64,000 nt of DNA from Petrosia ficiformis (GCA_947044365.1 OX345636.1:53051746-53115745); one strand, 5' to 3'; shown: positions 24,201-40,700, counted from the stretch's first letter. Made by a program: numbers and translations. Notes: generated by a model from the sequence alone, not told the origin.

Positions 24201-27200
24201 CACACCCACCTTGGTGGCTTGCTCTCTGGCAGGAAGTTGTAAAATTAAAGCACACTGCTCTTGGGGGTGTTTCCCCTAGGACGTTTTTAAAAATTTAGGC
24301 TCTCTGAGGTTGTTTCTGGGGCCCCAGAATTAATTAAGGTACGAATAAAATTTTGAGGAAATAGTTATGCTACAACTATAACTAAAAGTGGTTATTATTG
24401 TCATACTAAAACAACACTAGTCCCATCATATAATCTTCCTCTTATCTGATAGTTATGAAGATTACATAGCAACATTAATGAAATGTAACCTAAAGGACAG
24501 TGGAAGTGTTTATGAATTATTTGGGTTTGATATTATGTTGTATATATCAACACTTGTAACCATGATTACTAGATATCAATGTGTCACCTAGGTAACAAGT
24601 CATTAGTGAAAGATAAACTAAAGGACAGTGGTGTTTATGTGGATAAACACTAGAGGTCAATGTGTCACCTAGGTAACCCATAATTAGTTAAAGATAACAT
24701 AAAGGAGAGTGAAAGTGTTTATGTTGGATACAAACTTGCAACCATGGTTACTAGAGGTCAATGTGTCACCTAGGTAACGAGTATATTACAGTGTATTATA
24801 ATATATACATGTAGGCTATATATAGTCAGACCAAACAACACATCATCTGTTATAGAACATCATGATAGAGCATAACAAGGGTTGTTTCAATATTACATTT
24901 TTAATTACATTGTTGATACACTATTAATAGAACATAATGGAGTCATTAATCTCTTATAGTGACATAGAGAAGTCACCATAATGACAGGTACCACACTGAA
25001 TAAACAATCATAAGAATATCTATACATCCTTGTACAATTACACACATACAAATGTTATAATTAACTCACCACTACAACTCATTTGAAATAAATTTCTATC
25101 ATCAAATTTTTTGAATACGTTTCCCTTTAACTCCACAAACTGATTAGACACCATCACTGTGAGAAGAGCCTTACTATGTGAATTGATGGCTACATTAATA
25201 GTCACCACCTGACATAACAATAGTACTGAATGTATGACTATAGGTACATTGGAGCAGTGGTATAATGGATAATGGTAGGAGATGTAATGATTCAGTATTG
25301 ATAATGGTGCGATTGGATAATGGTGGATACAATTGGATTAGAGATATAATGATAATGGTTCAATTGGATAATGGTGGATACAATTGGATTAGATATGTAC
25401 ACATGTAGTTTAATTAGATAATCGTGGATACAATTGGATTAGAAATGAGAATTTATGTTTAGGACATCATATGATATAATGTGATGTAATGTGATGTAAT
25501 GTGAAATAGACAAAGTCATGAGATAACAATCAAATGTCAGAAATTGAATATCAGTCAAGAAAGATAATCAGAGCATGTCAGCATGTGGAAAAAATACATT
25601 CCCAAGAAAATTTAATTAATAATGACCACAAGGTTTACCTAACAAATTAGTGTGTACATAACCAGCATGACAATGCAGATTATCCATGACTTGTGGAGAT
25701 TTCCATTGGAATATATTTTCAGGGTTTAATCTAGACATATGTCCTTGAGGGGGCACGTTTGGCACGGGCAGGAGAGGCAACTGTATTACGTAGTACTGTA
25801 TGATATAATGAGAATTTAATGATGTTTGGTAATGGTGTCATATGCTTGGGGGGGGGGGGGGGCATCCGACATCTTTAACTGGGGGGGGGGGGGGGGTCTG
25901 GGGAGGCGGAGCACCGCCAGTTTAGGCCTTGGCATTGTTAGGGTTATCATCCATGTTGTTTGAGTCGGGAGACGCGAATAATTTTGATGCAAACGGCACT
26001 CCATACTTTTCATAAGGCATTGTGACTTAGTTAACTAAACTATAACTAAATTACATACACGTAACTACATGTAGTTAAAATGAAAATTGGCCACTTTTAA
26101 AACTAAACCCTTTTAGTAAGCCTAAAATTATTTCACCATAACTAAAATTGTGATGAGCTAGACATACTATAACTATATATATGTAACTATGGTGACAAAA
26201 TCATGTAATGAGGCAGTAAGAGGTGGGACAAACTGAAGGGGAATTTATAGGGGAATCCCCTCTATAGACTATTTTGTCAATGATTACATGTGTATATTGA
26301 AAAAAGTCTGTATAGGTTATATACATGTACATTTACCATAATATATAAATCTAGGTTATATAGCACAGTACAAGTACAGTACAGTACAGTACCCTATACA
26401 ATACAATATACATGTACATGTAGCACAGTACAGAACACAATACAATACAGTACAAGTCCAGTACAGTACATTATGGTACAGTAAAGTACAGTAGGGATGT
26501 GCGATACAACTAAATAATAGTATTGCGTATCACTGACAAATATATCACGATACGATACAGTATCACGATATTTAAAATAATATTGAAACACTTATAAAAT
26601 GTAAATAAATATCCTATTTGGATGTATTTCTCAAGAAATGGTAAAAGAAATCAATGAAAGTTATGCGCACTAGCTTTTTATAATTACTTTTAGGTATCAA
26701 ATTAGAAAAACCATGTTTATTAAACTGTCCATTCCAGTGTATCGATACACACAAAAGCTAATATTGTATCACGATATTCAACAAAAATATCGATATTTCG
26801 ATATATCGATACGTATCGCACATCACTAAAGTACAGTATGGTACAGTATAGTAAAGTATACATGTAAGTACAGTACAGTATTGTACAGTATAGTACAATA
26901 CAGTACAATACAGTATACAGTATAGTACAGTATAGTACAGTATAGTACAGTATAATACAGTACAGTACATTATGGTACAGTATAGTAAAGTATAAGTACA
27001 GTACAGTACAGTATTGTACAGTATAGTACACTACAGTACAATACAGTATACAGTATAGTACAGTATAGTACAGTATAATACAGTACAGTACATTATGGTA
27101 CAGTATGGTACAGTATGGTACAGTATAGTAAAGTATAAGTACAGTACAGTATTGTACAGTATAGTACAATACAGTACAATACAGTATACAGTATAGTACA

Positions 27201-30200
27201 GTATAGTACAGTACAGTACAGTATAATACAGTACAGTACATTATGGTACAGTATAGTAAAGTATAAGTACAGTACAGTATTGTACAGTATAGTACAATAC
27301 AGTACAATACAGTATACAGTATAGTACAGTATAGTACAGTACAGTACAGTATAGTACAGTACAGTATAGTACAGTACAGTATAGTACACTACAGTACAAG
27401 TACAGTACAAGTACACATGTACTGATGTTCAAAAAACTGCTAAATCATTGGCCAGCTGTATATGTAACATGGCAACATTCCTTATATCATTAATAGTTTT
27501 GTGGTACAAACAAAAGGTGATGCAATAGTTTGTGGGTAATGTTATTACATACACACATGTACTGTATGTACATGTACAAATTGTACATACATGTACATGT
27601 AAGCCACTATAGGTTTTAAATCTTCTTTGTGGTATTTTAAATTGTTTATTAAATTATTTTATATCAATTTTCTAAGTCATTTCTAAGTCATTACGGCTGC
27701 TTATTTGTTGTGTTTGTCAATTATGTTTTATGCCTTTTGCTAGTATGCTAAGCACATGAACATACAGGGCATTGGTTTGTGGCGGCTTGTGTTTGTGTCA
27801 TAGTGTTGTTATAGTTTAAAGTGACTACTAGTTATACACCACACATAACAACTTATTTCATGTGGAAACTGCCAGTGATGCATGACATTCCCCGATAAAT
27901 CTAGTGAACGTCTGGTAAATTGAACCTACATGTACATGTACATGTAAACTGTATATAAAGTACATTGGGATCAGGACAAGGGTAGTGAAAATACATGTAG
28001 GTCAAAATGTGGCTTAATGTTTCCACACTCCTGCCTGTTATCATAATAATATATCTTCCTCTCTTTTTCTCTCTCTCCACTCATCTCTCTCTAAGGATAC
28101 ACACATACAATGTAGCTACTATAGAATAGAACACAAAAGGTAAAACATCTCGTTTCCTGCTGCCACTTCCTGTTAGTACCCAATAGAATGAATCCAGTAC
28201 ATCCTGTCCAATTGATGCCGCAAGACGATCAAATATCTGTTAAAAGAGACAATACAACACATGTATTACAATGTATATAGTCATATACATGTATATTAGT
28301 TTTATTAACTATAACTATAACTAAAACCCATTTCAGTAAAGCATTATGACTTTTAATTAACTAAACTACATGTACATGTACAAACTGTACATGTATACAC
28401 ATGTGACTAAAGTCTGTTCACATTCACGATGACCTCAAAATTAAGTCGTAATGACTTTGTACAGTGGGTATAATATAGTGTATAGTGTAGTGTCATAAGG
28501 TTAATACATGATTATACTGTAACTCAATAGTGAAAAGAAAGAGAAAGATAATTATATGAAAATGGTGCAGGTAAAAGTGGTTGCTATTCTAAAACAAACA
28601 TATGATAGAAATCGTCAGACCCACTAACAAATGATATGTAAAGTTTATTGGCTTATGTACATGTGTATACATGTGTATACATGTGTATACATGTGTACAC
28701 TGTATGTACATGTACATGTGCATCTACACATGTACCTACTGTGTGTAATTACATGTATGTAAACATACACGATAATACTGAGATGAGAGAAAGAAAGAAA
28801 GAAAGAAAGACACCTGAGGCAAATGAAAAATGAAAAAATGAGTTGCCTCAGGTGGGATTCGAACCCACGACACTCTGCACTACGGACAGATGCTCTTACC
28901 AACTGAGCTACCAAGGCAGCTCAGCTGGCAGGGTCCAAATCAAACATCTCACTCATACACCTGTGTGAACATGTACAGGCTAACTAAACCAGTATACAAG
29001 CGAAGGCTGGGGTAATTAAACCACCAAGACGCCAAACACTAAACTTAAGTATATACATGATCGAGATGAGAGAAAGAAAGAAAGAAAAAAAGAAAGAAAG
29101 AAAGAAAGAAAGACACCTGAGGCAAATGAAAAATGAAAAAATGAGTTGATACATGTACATTTACATGTATATGTACATCTACATGTGCATGTACACATAT
29201 ACATGTACATAATTATGTACATGAGTAGACATTATAAATTGTATATATAGTCATAATTGGTTGTTGGCAAACATGAAATAATTATGCACACATAATTATC
29301 ATTTTTAATACAATATTTAGTAGGGCTGGAACTGATAATCGATTAATCAATTAATCAATCGATTTACAACATTGTCGTCAATTATTGGACAGAAAAGTAA
29401 AAATCGATTAATTAGCCACACCCACTTAATTGGATATTTTGTAATAAACGAGCCAAAACTATGAGATTATGTCATCATTTCCGTGCACAGAGGAAATGAT
29501 TCCAAGTTAATTAATACCACACCCACTTAATTAGCATTCTTGATTAATCGATTAATCGAATGATTGTGATGTTCTGATAATTGATTTTAAAAATCCAACC
29601 AATTCCCAGGCCTAATATTTAGGCAAGAATTGTGGGGTAAAGCTTATGAAGGAACCATACATATATACATGTATGTATATTAATACATGTACATGTACAT
29701 TACAGTACATGTATACTTAATTTATATAGTAAAACCGAATGTACATGACTGTGTACTTGTACGCTCATAACATAATGCATACATGTACTTAGACATGTAC
29801 ACTATTATGTACACAATGTACATGTACATGTACATTACAGTACATGTATACTTAATTTATATAGTAAAACCGAATGTACATGACTGTGTACTTGTACGCT
29901 CATAACATAATGCATACATGTACTTAGACATGTACACTATTATGTACATGTACATAGTGTTCAGGGTCCTTGGTAGGCTGTTTTTGAAGTGTACAGAACC
30001 CTTCTTGAAATGAAATGTACTTTTCTTGAATGCAAAAATGTCATCTTTACCCTCCTTAAAAACACATACAGTATGAGGTAGGAGATTACATGTACATCAC
30101 ATCTCTAAAAAACTTTGCATGAGGTATGTTCATAATCTTATATTCACTTCTTCTTTGAACACCTGAGCAATCAGACTAGGTACATGTATGTATGTATGTG

Positions 30201-33200
30201 CAGAACAAATTGTTTACCCCACACACAAAATTAAAGTAAACATTGTGATAATATACAATGAGATGTGGTTATGAAATAAATTATGTTAGATTTATGAATA
30301 ATTAATGAATAAAAATCCCCTGCCTGATAGTACATGTACACATTTACATGTGTATATGTACATGTACACATGCACATGTACATGTGTACGTGTACATGTA
30401 CACATGTATATTTACTGATAGTACATGTACATATATGTACATACATGTATGTATACTTACTTCTAATACATTGAATATAACATAAAGCTTTATAACACTT
30501 TGTCCTCTCACTAAATGATATACTTGTGATGTGTCCACATATCTCATAGCATATGTACATGTTATCAATAGGATCACTGGAATGAATGAAGGAATGGGAG
30601 TGGGGATAGAGATGGGGGTGGGGATGGAGTAATGTGCAAATGATGTGTGTATGAAAGCACTGAAGTACAGAATTCTGCATGTGGCCTGCGAAAGGGTGTG
30701 ATTTTCGTCACAGACAGACAGACACACAGACAGACAGACACACACACATAGACAGACACTCACACAGACATACAGTAGACACACAGACAAAGACAGACAT
30801 ACACATACAGATACAGACACACAGACAGAAACAGACACACATACAGACATAGAGACACAGACAAACACACAGACAGACACAGACACATTGACACAGACAC
30901 TGACATAGACACAGACAAACACACATAGCCACAGACAGACACAGACATACACACAGACACAGACACAGACACAGACACTGACATAGACACAGACAGACAC
31001 AGACATACATGTAGACACACAAACAGAAACACCGATATAGACACACACACACACACACACACATACAGTAGACACACAGACAAAGACAGACACACATACA
31101 GAGACAGACACATAGACAGAGACAAACACACACACAGATATAGAAACACAGACAGAGACAGACACACACACACAAACATAGAGACACAGACAGAGACAGA
31201 CACACACAGACATAGAGACACATACAGAGACACAGAGACACAGATAGACACACACACACAGACATAGAGACACAGACAGAGACAGACACACACACAGACA
31301 TAGAAACACAGACAGAGACAGACACACAGACATAGACACATACAGAGACACAGAGACACAGATAGACACACACACACAGACATAGAGACACAGACAGAGA
31401 CAGACACACACACAGACATAGAGACACAGACAGAGACAGACACAGACAGACATAGAGACACATACAGAGACACAGACAGACACAGACACAAACACATAGA
31501 CACAGACACTGACATAGACACAGACCGACATATACACAGACACACAAACAGACACAGACACTGACATAGACACACAAACAGAAACACCAACATAGACACA
31601 CAGACACAGACAGACACATAGACACAGACACCGAAATAGACACCGACATAGACACAGACATCGACATAGACACAGACAAACACACAGACACCACACACAC
31701 GCAAACACAGACAGATAGACACAGACATAGACACAGACAGACACACAGACACCGACATAGACACAGACAGACACCACACACACACAAACACAGACTGACA
31801 TAGACACAGACACATACATGTAGACACACACACACACACACACACATAGACTGATAGACACAGACATACATGTAGACACATACAGACACAGACATACAAG
31901 TAGATACAAATGATAATAGACAGAGATAGACACACACACAAACATGAATAGACAGATGCAGACATAGACATACCTCTTGCTACATCACATTTATGAGCAT
32001 TGTCCATCCACCTGCTGATTGTTTCATATAATTAGAATATATATGGTATTTTTAAACAGTGAAGATACCTACGACATGTTAGTAAACGAAATAAGAATGT
32101 CAGCCCCACCCAGATGATCCTGATTGGTAGAAATGAGAATATGAAGAGAAACAAATTGAAACAAATACCAACGCCAAATAACATGAGCTATAATAAGTGG
32201 GAGAGAGAGAGAGAGGGAGAGAGAGAGAGAGGGGGAGAGAGCGAAAAAGAGAGAGGGAGAGAGAAGGAGAGAGAGAGAAAGAGAGAGGGAGAGAGAGAGT
32301 GAGTACATGTACATACACATGTACATGTAAATGCCTCAAAGATGTGATTAGATGTACAATTGATTGTAATATTGAATTAATGAAGTACACAATGTACATG
32401 TACACATGTAGTTACATGTAATTTACAGTTAATTAACAAAGGGTCTTTGTACAAACAATTACCTACATGTGTATGTAGAACAGATGTACAATGTACACAT
32501 GTACTGTACATGGAATCTTTCTAATCATAGATTATTTCCAAGGGTGTTTTATTAGCTGTTACCAAGGCTGAATACTACATGTACATGTACATGCACATGT
32601 ACATGTACATTGTATATTATAATGTAATGTACATTATCATACACTACTTAACTGTTTGTCTAAATTGTGCAGTACTATAATTACAATACAACTGAAATAC
32701 CAACTATATTACACTTACAATTTCTGGTCTCCTCAAACATGTAACATAAATGAGTCAACAAATGGAAGAGTTATATGTACAGTACATGTATACATGTATA
32801 ATTAACTAGCAATAATTATGCTATTTGAGAAATTGCTTTTTATAAATACTAGTGGAAATGATGACAAATCTTATGATCACATTCTGTTATAAGGAAGAGG
32901 CCTGATCTTATTATTACATAGTAACAGATACTAACTAAGAATCTGTTCCCACATTCATGTATAACTTTCACTAACATTTCCAAATACAGGTCAATCATAA
33001 AATTAAGAAATGTTTCAGTTTATATACATGTACATGTAGATCTTATATAATTGATGTACACTGTACATGTACTGTACATGTCAATTAAACTTTAAACCTG
33101 GTGATATCAATACCACTAAGGTGTGACCATGTACAGTATATAGTTTGACCTGTGATGTAATCAGCTACTTTTACAGTCCATGCCCTTAAACCTACAACAC

Positions 33201-36200
33201 TGGAGGTAATCAAGTGGCTGTTAATATCATAATATACTAAGACATCAAAACAGCTTAGTTTATTCTAGTACACAGTTAGTTAGAGTACTATACCTCTAGT
33301 ACACAGTTAGTTAGGGTACTATACCTCTAGTACACAGTTAGTTAGAGTACTATACCTCTAGTACACAGTTAGTTAGAGTACTATACCTCTAGTACACAGT
33401 TAGTTAGGGTACTATACCTCTAGTACACAGTTAGTTGTAATTATAATATAGATCTAGTATATCATTAAAGCTGAAAATAGAACAGTACAGTCTTGAGACT
33501 AGTGTAGCTGGACATCACTCAATATAGAAAGAGAAACTTAATAGACACAGGTTTGAGAATAGTGAGAATAACAGGATGGAGTGGAGAGAAGGAGAAAAGA
33601 AAAATAGGAAACAAAATAGCATAATTTGAAAAGGGGTGTGTGATGTAGAGGCCTGTCATGATCATGTGATGTTTACTGGGAAATGAGAACTAAGTTATCC
33701 AACATATTTAACCACATTACACAATAATATGATGTCATAGTCAAACATGTAAGGTTTCAAGTATAATTAATTGCATTCCATATACAATTAATATGCTGCA
33801 ATTTACATATATACATATAGGACACAGTATATTTTGTGATATAGGACACAGTATATTTTGTGATATACTATCACTATGTGTATACTGTATACATATTATA
33901 CACATAGTGACAGTATATATATCACACAGTATAGTATTGTACACATACTGTAGTGACAGTATATAGTATTATACGCATAGTGACAATATATCATACAGTA
34001 TAGCATTGTACACATAGTGACAGTATATAGTATTGTACACATAGTGACAGTATATCACACAGTATAGTATTGTACACATAGTGACAGTATATCACACAGT
34101 ATAGTATTGTACACATACTGTAGTGACAGTATATAGTATTATACGCATAGTGACAATATATCATACAGTATAGCATTGTACACATAGTGACAGTATATAG
34201 TATTGTACACATAGTGACAGTATATCACACAGTATAGTATTGTACACATACTGTAGTGACAGTATATATGTAGTATTATACACATAGTGACAGTACAGCA
34301 CATAGAAATGTTACTGAAGTTTACAGAACTTTCTATATTTATCATATAATGTTGCAAGCATCTACATTATAGATATATGTAGAAAGATCTAGAAAGATCT
34401 AGAAAGTTCATGTAGACAAAATACAGGAAGTTGTACTACTTTCATACATCAATTAAATAATAGAGTAAAGGTTATATTTACAATTCCCAATAATTATGGA
34501 CATTATTCAGGTGATTATATGAACAATGTGTAAGTGCAATTTTCAAACAAAGGAAACAAGATTATACAAGATTATACAGTTGTGTTGATGTTTCCAGCTT
34601 GAAGACATTTAGGTTATAGATGTCAGAAGCTGGATACATTATTATTAACAACAGTTTCCAAAAGGATGCTGCTGCCAATCTACCAACACAAGTCAATCAT
34701 TTCGAAGAAAACTCTTCAAGCTGTCCTCACTAAAGGATCACTGTAATTTAAAAATGTACATGTACGTGTATATAGTCAAATCTTGTTTCACTAAACTTGA
34801 ATATTGACTATACAAAATGGTGGTTCAATGCTACATGTACATGATTCCTGCTAGGGACAGGTACATTATGCTTTCATTACAGCCTATTATGCTCAAATTC
34901 CTAGTTTTATTTCAATTATGCTTCTTCAAAAATAATTCATAATGTTATATTTACTTCATTGAAATGTAACATAACTGATGCTTCTATATTGTCTTTCACT
35001 CTTTGAGTTGTTGTTTATTGAATGAATTGTTCAACAGATGCTTTAGATCAGCATAATGTTTAGTTTCAACTGTGACCTCTTGACCTTTGCTAAAAAAAGT
35101 TTACATTCCATGCTTCCTGCTATAATAAACAATGCCAGCATAATGTGTGTGTGTGTGTGTGTGTGCGTGTCCAGTTTATTCACAGAATTACAACAATCAG
35201 CTGACAGTACAGTTTTTCAGTAGACCTACGTGAATAGGGTTCAATTAGCAATTCACAGAATTAAAAATACATGTACACACAATGTACATCAATGGACACT
35301 AGTACATGTATAATGGACACATGTACAGGTAGCATTACCTGCCTAAGGCTCCCTTTTGTATACATAAGTACATGTATTAGATTTCATTATAGTCAGGGTT
35401 CAACTACATGTACATGTAGCAATTCACAGATTCAGCTGTTCAGTACAGATTGTATTAAGTTTAAGGTTCAATTAGCAATTTACGGAATTACTACATACAA
35501 TATACATGTACATGTACATGTACATTATTGCTACATGTACATGTATATTGAACACATACACATGTAGCATTACCTATTATACATGTACATGTACATGAAA
35601 ATTCATCATGCATAGACTAACACACACAACAAACAAACAAGCACACACGATGGCTTCATTAAACATTAGAGCAGCCACAATGGCTTAGAAAAATGGAACA
35701 CCGAATGACCAGTCTTGAGAACCAGGATTGGTGGGTTAAAGATCTTTGATGGCATGTACATGTACATGTATTAGTTGCTGATAATTTTATTGAGAGTTGT
35801 GGTTAAGAACTTAAGACATATCCTTTTACAATAGGCAGATAAATCACATGTCTATGTACATGTATATTACATGTACATGTACATGTATATGTATTCATAT
35901 ACTACATGTACATTCAGTGTTCTACCCAGAACATTTAGAGTAGTGGTTGGATTCTGACTTGTATTTAGTATTTCACTTCGTACATGTATTATCTGTGTGA
36001 AGGTTAATTCTTACCGAGTGGTGGTTATTCCTGACCAGTGCCAACCAGTGTGGGCAGAACACTGTACACCTTTAATGTTTCGAAGTTTTGAAACTCGAGC
36101 AATTATCTGGTTATGTTGTGTTTAGTTACCTTCATGCTATATAAAGTTCTATAACTTCTACAAATTAGTATCTTATTGATGCAGAAATTAATCTTTGTTG

Positions 36201-37764
36201 AACCTTATATATGCACACATTACATACATAAGATACTAAGAAAGGTATCTTTATTAGTAATATAATATTATGTAATACCAAACTAATAATTACCATACAA
36301 TTTTGATCATGGGATTGGCCTCTCATGAAATGCAAATACATCACTGACATGTACTCATATTCTTTTATAGACTTAAAGAAGTACAGCATGTACAAATATA
36401 TACAAATGTATAGTAGCTTTTACATGATGTTATCGGAGATGTAGAAAGAAAGAAAAAAAGAAAGAAAGACATGATAATCAGTTAGTTATAGTTATAGTAT
36501 GTCTAATTTATCACAATTTTAGTTATAGTTAATTAACTAAATAATAATAGGCTTACTAAAAGGGTTTTAGTTTTAGTTAACTACATGTAGCTCAAAGTGC
36601 CCATTATTGGCCATTTTTCATTTTAGTGTGATACTCACAAAGATCTAGTTTGCTAACAGATTAGTGTGCGCAAACTGAACACTTTAACTGTCATGTTAAA
36701 CTAATACTCCAAGCAAACCATAGTATTGACAAATCCACTCAAAGCTATGATGTATTACATATATACTGTATACAGTTGCTGATCCTTTCATTATAATTTA
36801 ACAAGCAATTCACAAAATTACTACATACAATGTACATCAGTAGACAAAAGTACATGTCATCATAGTGTTGATACTTTTAGTTTAGTTATAGTTAATTAAC
36901 TAGCAATATTAGGCTTACTAAAAGAGTTTTAGTTTTAGTCAACTAACTGCCATTTTTCATTTTAGTTACATGTAGCTATAGTTATTACAGTAGACCTATA
37001 CATTGCACTATACTGTATGTCTATCTATGATGTCCCTATGTATTATATACATGTAAATATATACTGTAAGTTCAGGATTAATTAGCAATTCACATAATTA
37101 CAGACACTGCATGACTCAACACTAACTAAATGAACAACAGATATCATTGCTCATACTTAAACCATTATGAAGCTGTATCTAAAAAATCTATTGATTGAAC
37201 TTCCTGGATACAAACTTCATTAGGTTCTTGTGGGAAACTCCTTTCAAATGGTAAACATGGTCACATGCATCTGCATTTAACATCACATGTTAGAGTGATA
37301 AGCCATCATCAGAAACCCAGAGGTCTATCACAGAACAAGCAAGAAATGGAAGGAACTCACATACATGTACTCAATAACACATTGCCTGGCAAAGGATATG
37401 CTGCCTCTTTACACTGTAGAAAAGAAAGAATTTTGGCAGTTAGTAGAAAAGCTTGACCCACTACACTACAATACTACATTGGAAAAGAGTGGATTCTTCA
37501 GAGCACATGTTTGCAGTGGATTTACCTCGCTGACGATCACACAGCTGATTATTTAGCCAAAGCTGTTGAAAAAACACTAATTCAGTGGTAACTTGATGAC
37601 AATAAACTGATATACATTGTATATAACTACAGTCAGTGGAAGTAATATACATGTACAAACTACATGTAGTATTTACTGCTTCTTCATGGTTGATGTGGAC
37701 TCGCCTGTTATGCTTCAGCCACAATCTACATGTACATACATGTACATGATGTTATCCGAGATGT

Positions 37765-37795
<31 letters not shown>

Positions 37796-40700
37796 CACCT
37801 GAGGCAATGGAAAAATGAAAAATGAGAGTTACCTCAGGTGGGATTCGAACCCACGACACTCTGTACTCCAGACAGATGCTCTACCAACTGAGCTACCAAG
37901 GCAGCTCAGCTGGCAGGGTCCGAATCAAACATCTCATATGTCTGTATGAACAGGCTAACTTGTACATGTACATCTTGCAGTAGTAAACTCTACAAAAGAT
38001 GATCCAAGAGCATGTACAAACTACATGTAGTATCTACTGCTTCTTCACGGTTGATGTGGACAACACGTTGGGGCCTCATGCCAGAAAATGGTATCTAGAA
38101 TTCTCAAGCAAGAAGTTGAAAAAGCCATGATATGTGTTGTTACAGATGCTTATATATTTTTGACACTTCAATGAGTTTCTACAATGTGGTTGCTCTGTAT
38201 ATATAAACATTGGTTTCGGCATGTGGCATTGGTCAATTAATTAAATAACACGCCTATAAATAGGTACATGGCATGCAACGAGTTAAGGTATAGACTGTTC
38301 ACATTCACGATGTCCTCAAAATTATGATGTAATGATTTTATATGTAATATAGTGTATAGTTTAATGTCAAGGTTAATACATGATTATACTGTAACTCAAT
38401 AATGAAGCAATGGATTGAAATTTGACGTACAGAAAAATGAACAGATAATTATATGAAAATGGTGCAGGTGAAAAAATTGTTGGTCATTTCAAACTAAAAG
38501 TTATTAATACATTTCTGAGGTCATGGTGAACGAGAATGACCTACATGTATACATGTAGTTACTCAATCATGAAACTGTTTATTTACTAGTAATGAACTAA
38601 ATAATGAAGTAACATGTACATGTAAATACTCTTATTAGGAAATTAAAAACATTTCTATGATTACAGGAAATAGTATATCCCTACCAAACTTGTACATGTA
38701 CAACACTCAAGGGAGCAGTTGTGTGTACGTCTTTCCCAAATTCGGCAATAGACTAGTTCCATGTACATGTGAGGCTAAATATGCAGTGTTTTGCTCACAC
38801 TGGTCGGCACTGACTGGAAATAACCACCACTTACATGTAGCATGAATTAACCACCTCTCTGATGAATTAACTACCTCTCAGATAATACATATACAGGTAG
38901 GCTACTGAGACAGAATTAAGTATATACTGGATAAACAGCACTAAATGCAAGTTAGAATCCAACCACCACTAAATATCCTGGGCAGAACACTGAGTATGCA
39001 TGGATTGATAATTAGTTGTATAATTACTCGTTATGTCATATTTGGAGTCCCCTCTTAAGTATGGAAGTCAATGGGAAAATTTACAAGTATCCTCATGGGT
39101 GGCTAAACTATATCGTTTATCAGAAACAGTCCCAAGTTGTGTTAGGACTGGTGTAGGAATACTGGACATTATTCAATATATAAAGAGAAAACTAATAGGC
39201 ATAGGTTAGGGGAACAGTGAGAACAACAGGATGGACTGAGGAGAATAGGAGAAAAGAATAACAGGTAACACAATTATCATAATTGGGAAAGGTATGTGTG
39301 ATGTTAGGGCTGTCATAATCATGTGATGTTTACTGGAAATGAGAACTGAATAAATCAAACAAGTTTAACCACATTATATCAGAAATGATGTCATCAGTCA
39401 TGTAAATGATGGATGATGTCATCAGTCATGTAAATGATGGGAATGATGTCATCAGTCAGTCAAACATGTAAGGTTTTAAGGTTTATCAAAATTGTATAAA
39501 ATTAATTGCATTCCATATAAAATTAATATTCTAATGTTGCTGCCATAGTGACAGTATATCACACAGTATAGTATTGTAACACATAGTGACAGTATATAGT
39601 ATTATACACATAGTGACAGTATATCACACAGTATAGTATTGTAACACATAGTGACAGTATATAGCATTATACACATAGTGACAGTATATCACACAGTATA
39701 GTATTGTAACACATAGTGACAGTATATCACACAGTATAGTATTGTAACACATAGTGACAGTATATAGTATTATACACATAGTGACAGTATATCACACAGT
39801 ATAGTATTATACACATAGTGACAGTATATAGTATTGTACACATACATGTAGTGACAGTATATCACACAGTATATCACACAGTATAGTATTGTACACATAG
39901 TGACAGTACATGTATATCACACAGTATAGTATTGTACACATAGTGACAGTATATCACACAGTATAGTATTATTGTACACATAGTGACAGTATATCACACA
40001 GTATAGTATTGTACACATAGTGACAGTATATCACACAGTATAGTATTGTACACATAGTGACAGTATATCACACAGTATAGTATAGTACACATAGTGACAG
40101 TATATCACACGTGTTACTAAAGTTTACAGAACTTTCTATATCTTTCTATCTATCATATAATGTTGCAAGCATCTACATAGATACAGGTAGAAAGATCTAG
40201 AAAGTTCATGTAGACACTAGAAAGTTCATGTAGACACTACACAGGAAGTTGTAATATAATATTACATTCTTTCATACAATCAATTAATAATAGAGTTATT
40301 AATAATTCCTATATAATAATTATGAACAATGTGTAAGTGTTTTTAGCAATTTTCAAACAAAGGAAACAAGATTATACAGTTGTGTTGATGTTTCTAATCT
40401 TCCATCGATTATTACAAGGTCATCACATCATAATTTTGAGGACATCGTGAATGTGAACAGACTATTGTAAACATGGTCACATGCATGTACATTGTTAGAC
40501 TTTCATAGTCTGCTTCTGGCATCATTAACAGATCCTGTTAGCTCATAGTCTGGTACATGTTTGTATGAAGGATAAACACACTGCAGATGTATTTGTACAA
40601 CACATGACCGTACACATGTATACACGTATGCACATAAGGACACAGGAAATCTAATTAAACTATATCTATTTTCACCTGTAATGATTATATTATTATAATC

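Larger units (their letters stand above)
25238..28100. other. TAPT1 intron 6 (exons 6-7)
   Basis: Contains GATAATGGTGGATACAATTG repeats (25260-25445), G-tracts (25848-25897), an F1 MITE fragment, an F5 MITE and the GTACAGTA array. An open minus frame at about 25650-25790 with a good donor (TTAG|GTAAAC) is not TAPT1-like. Confidence 0.65.
28237..30460. other. TAPT1 intron 5 (exons 5-6)
   Basis: Contains R1 repeat (28424-28590), SINE 2, a SINE tail, an F3 MITE (29321-29614) and a 135-bp tandem duplication (29683-29952). Confidence 0.7.

Noticed and set aside
25650..25790. Open minus frame with strong donor considered as a TAPT1 exon
   Set aside because: The residues are polar where TAPT1 needs a membrane helix, and exon 6 (28101-28236) joins exon 7 directly in phase with the right sequence.
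26720..27432. Minus-strand frames of 107-195 codons rich in Tyr, Cys, Leu and Thr
   Set aside because: Translation of the GTACAGTA repeat.
30344..31945. Minus-strand frame of 533 codons (and two others of about 410) rich in V, C and S
   Set aside because: Produced by a GACACA repeat with no stop codons on the reverse strand. Only the downstream TAPT1 exon 5 part is coding.
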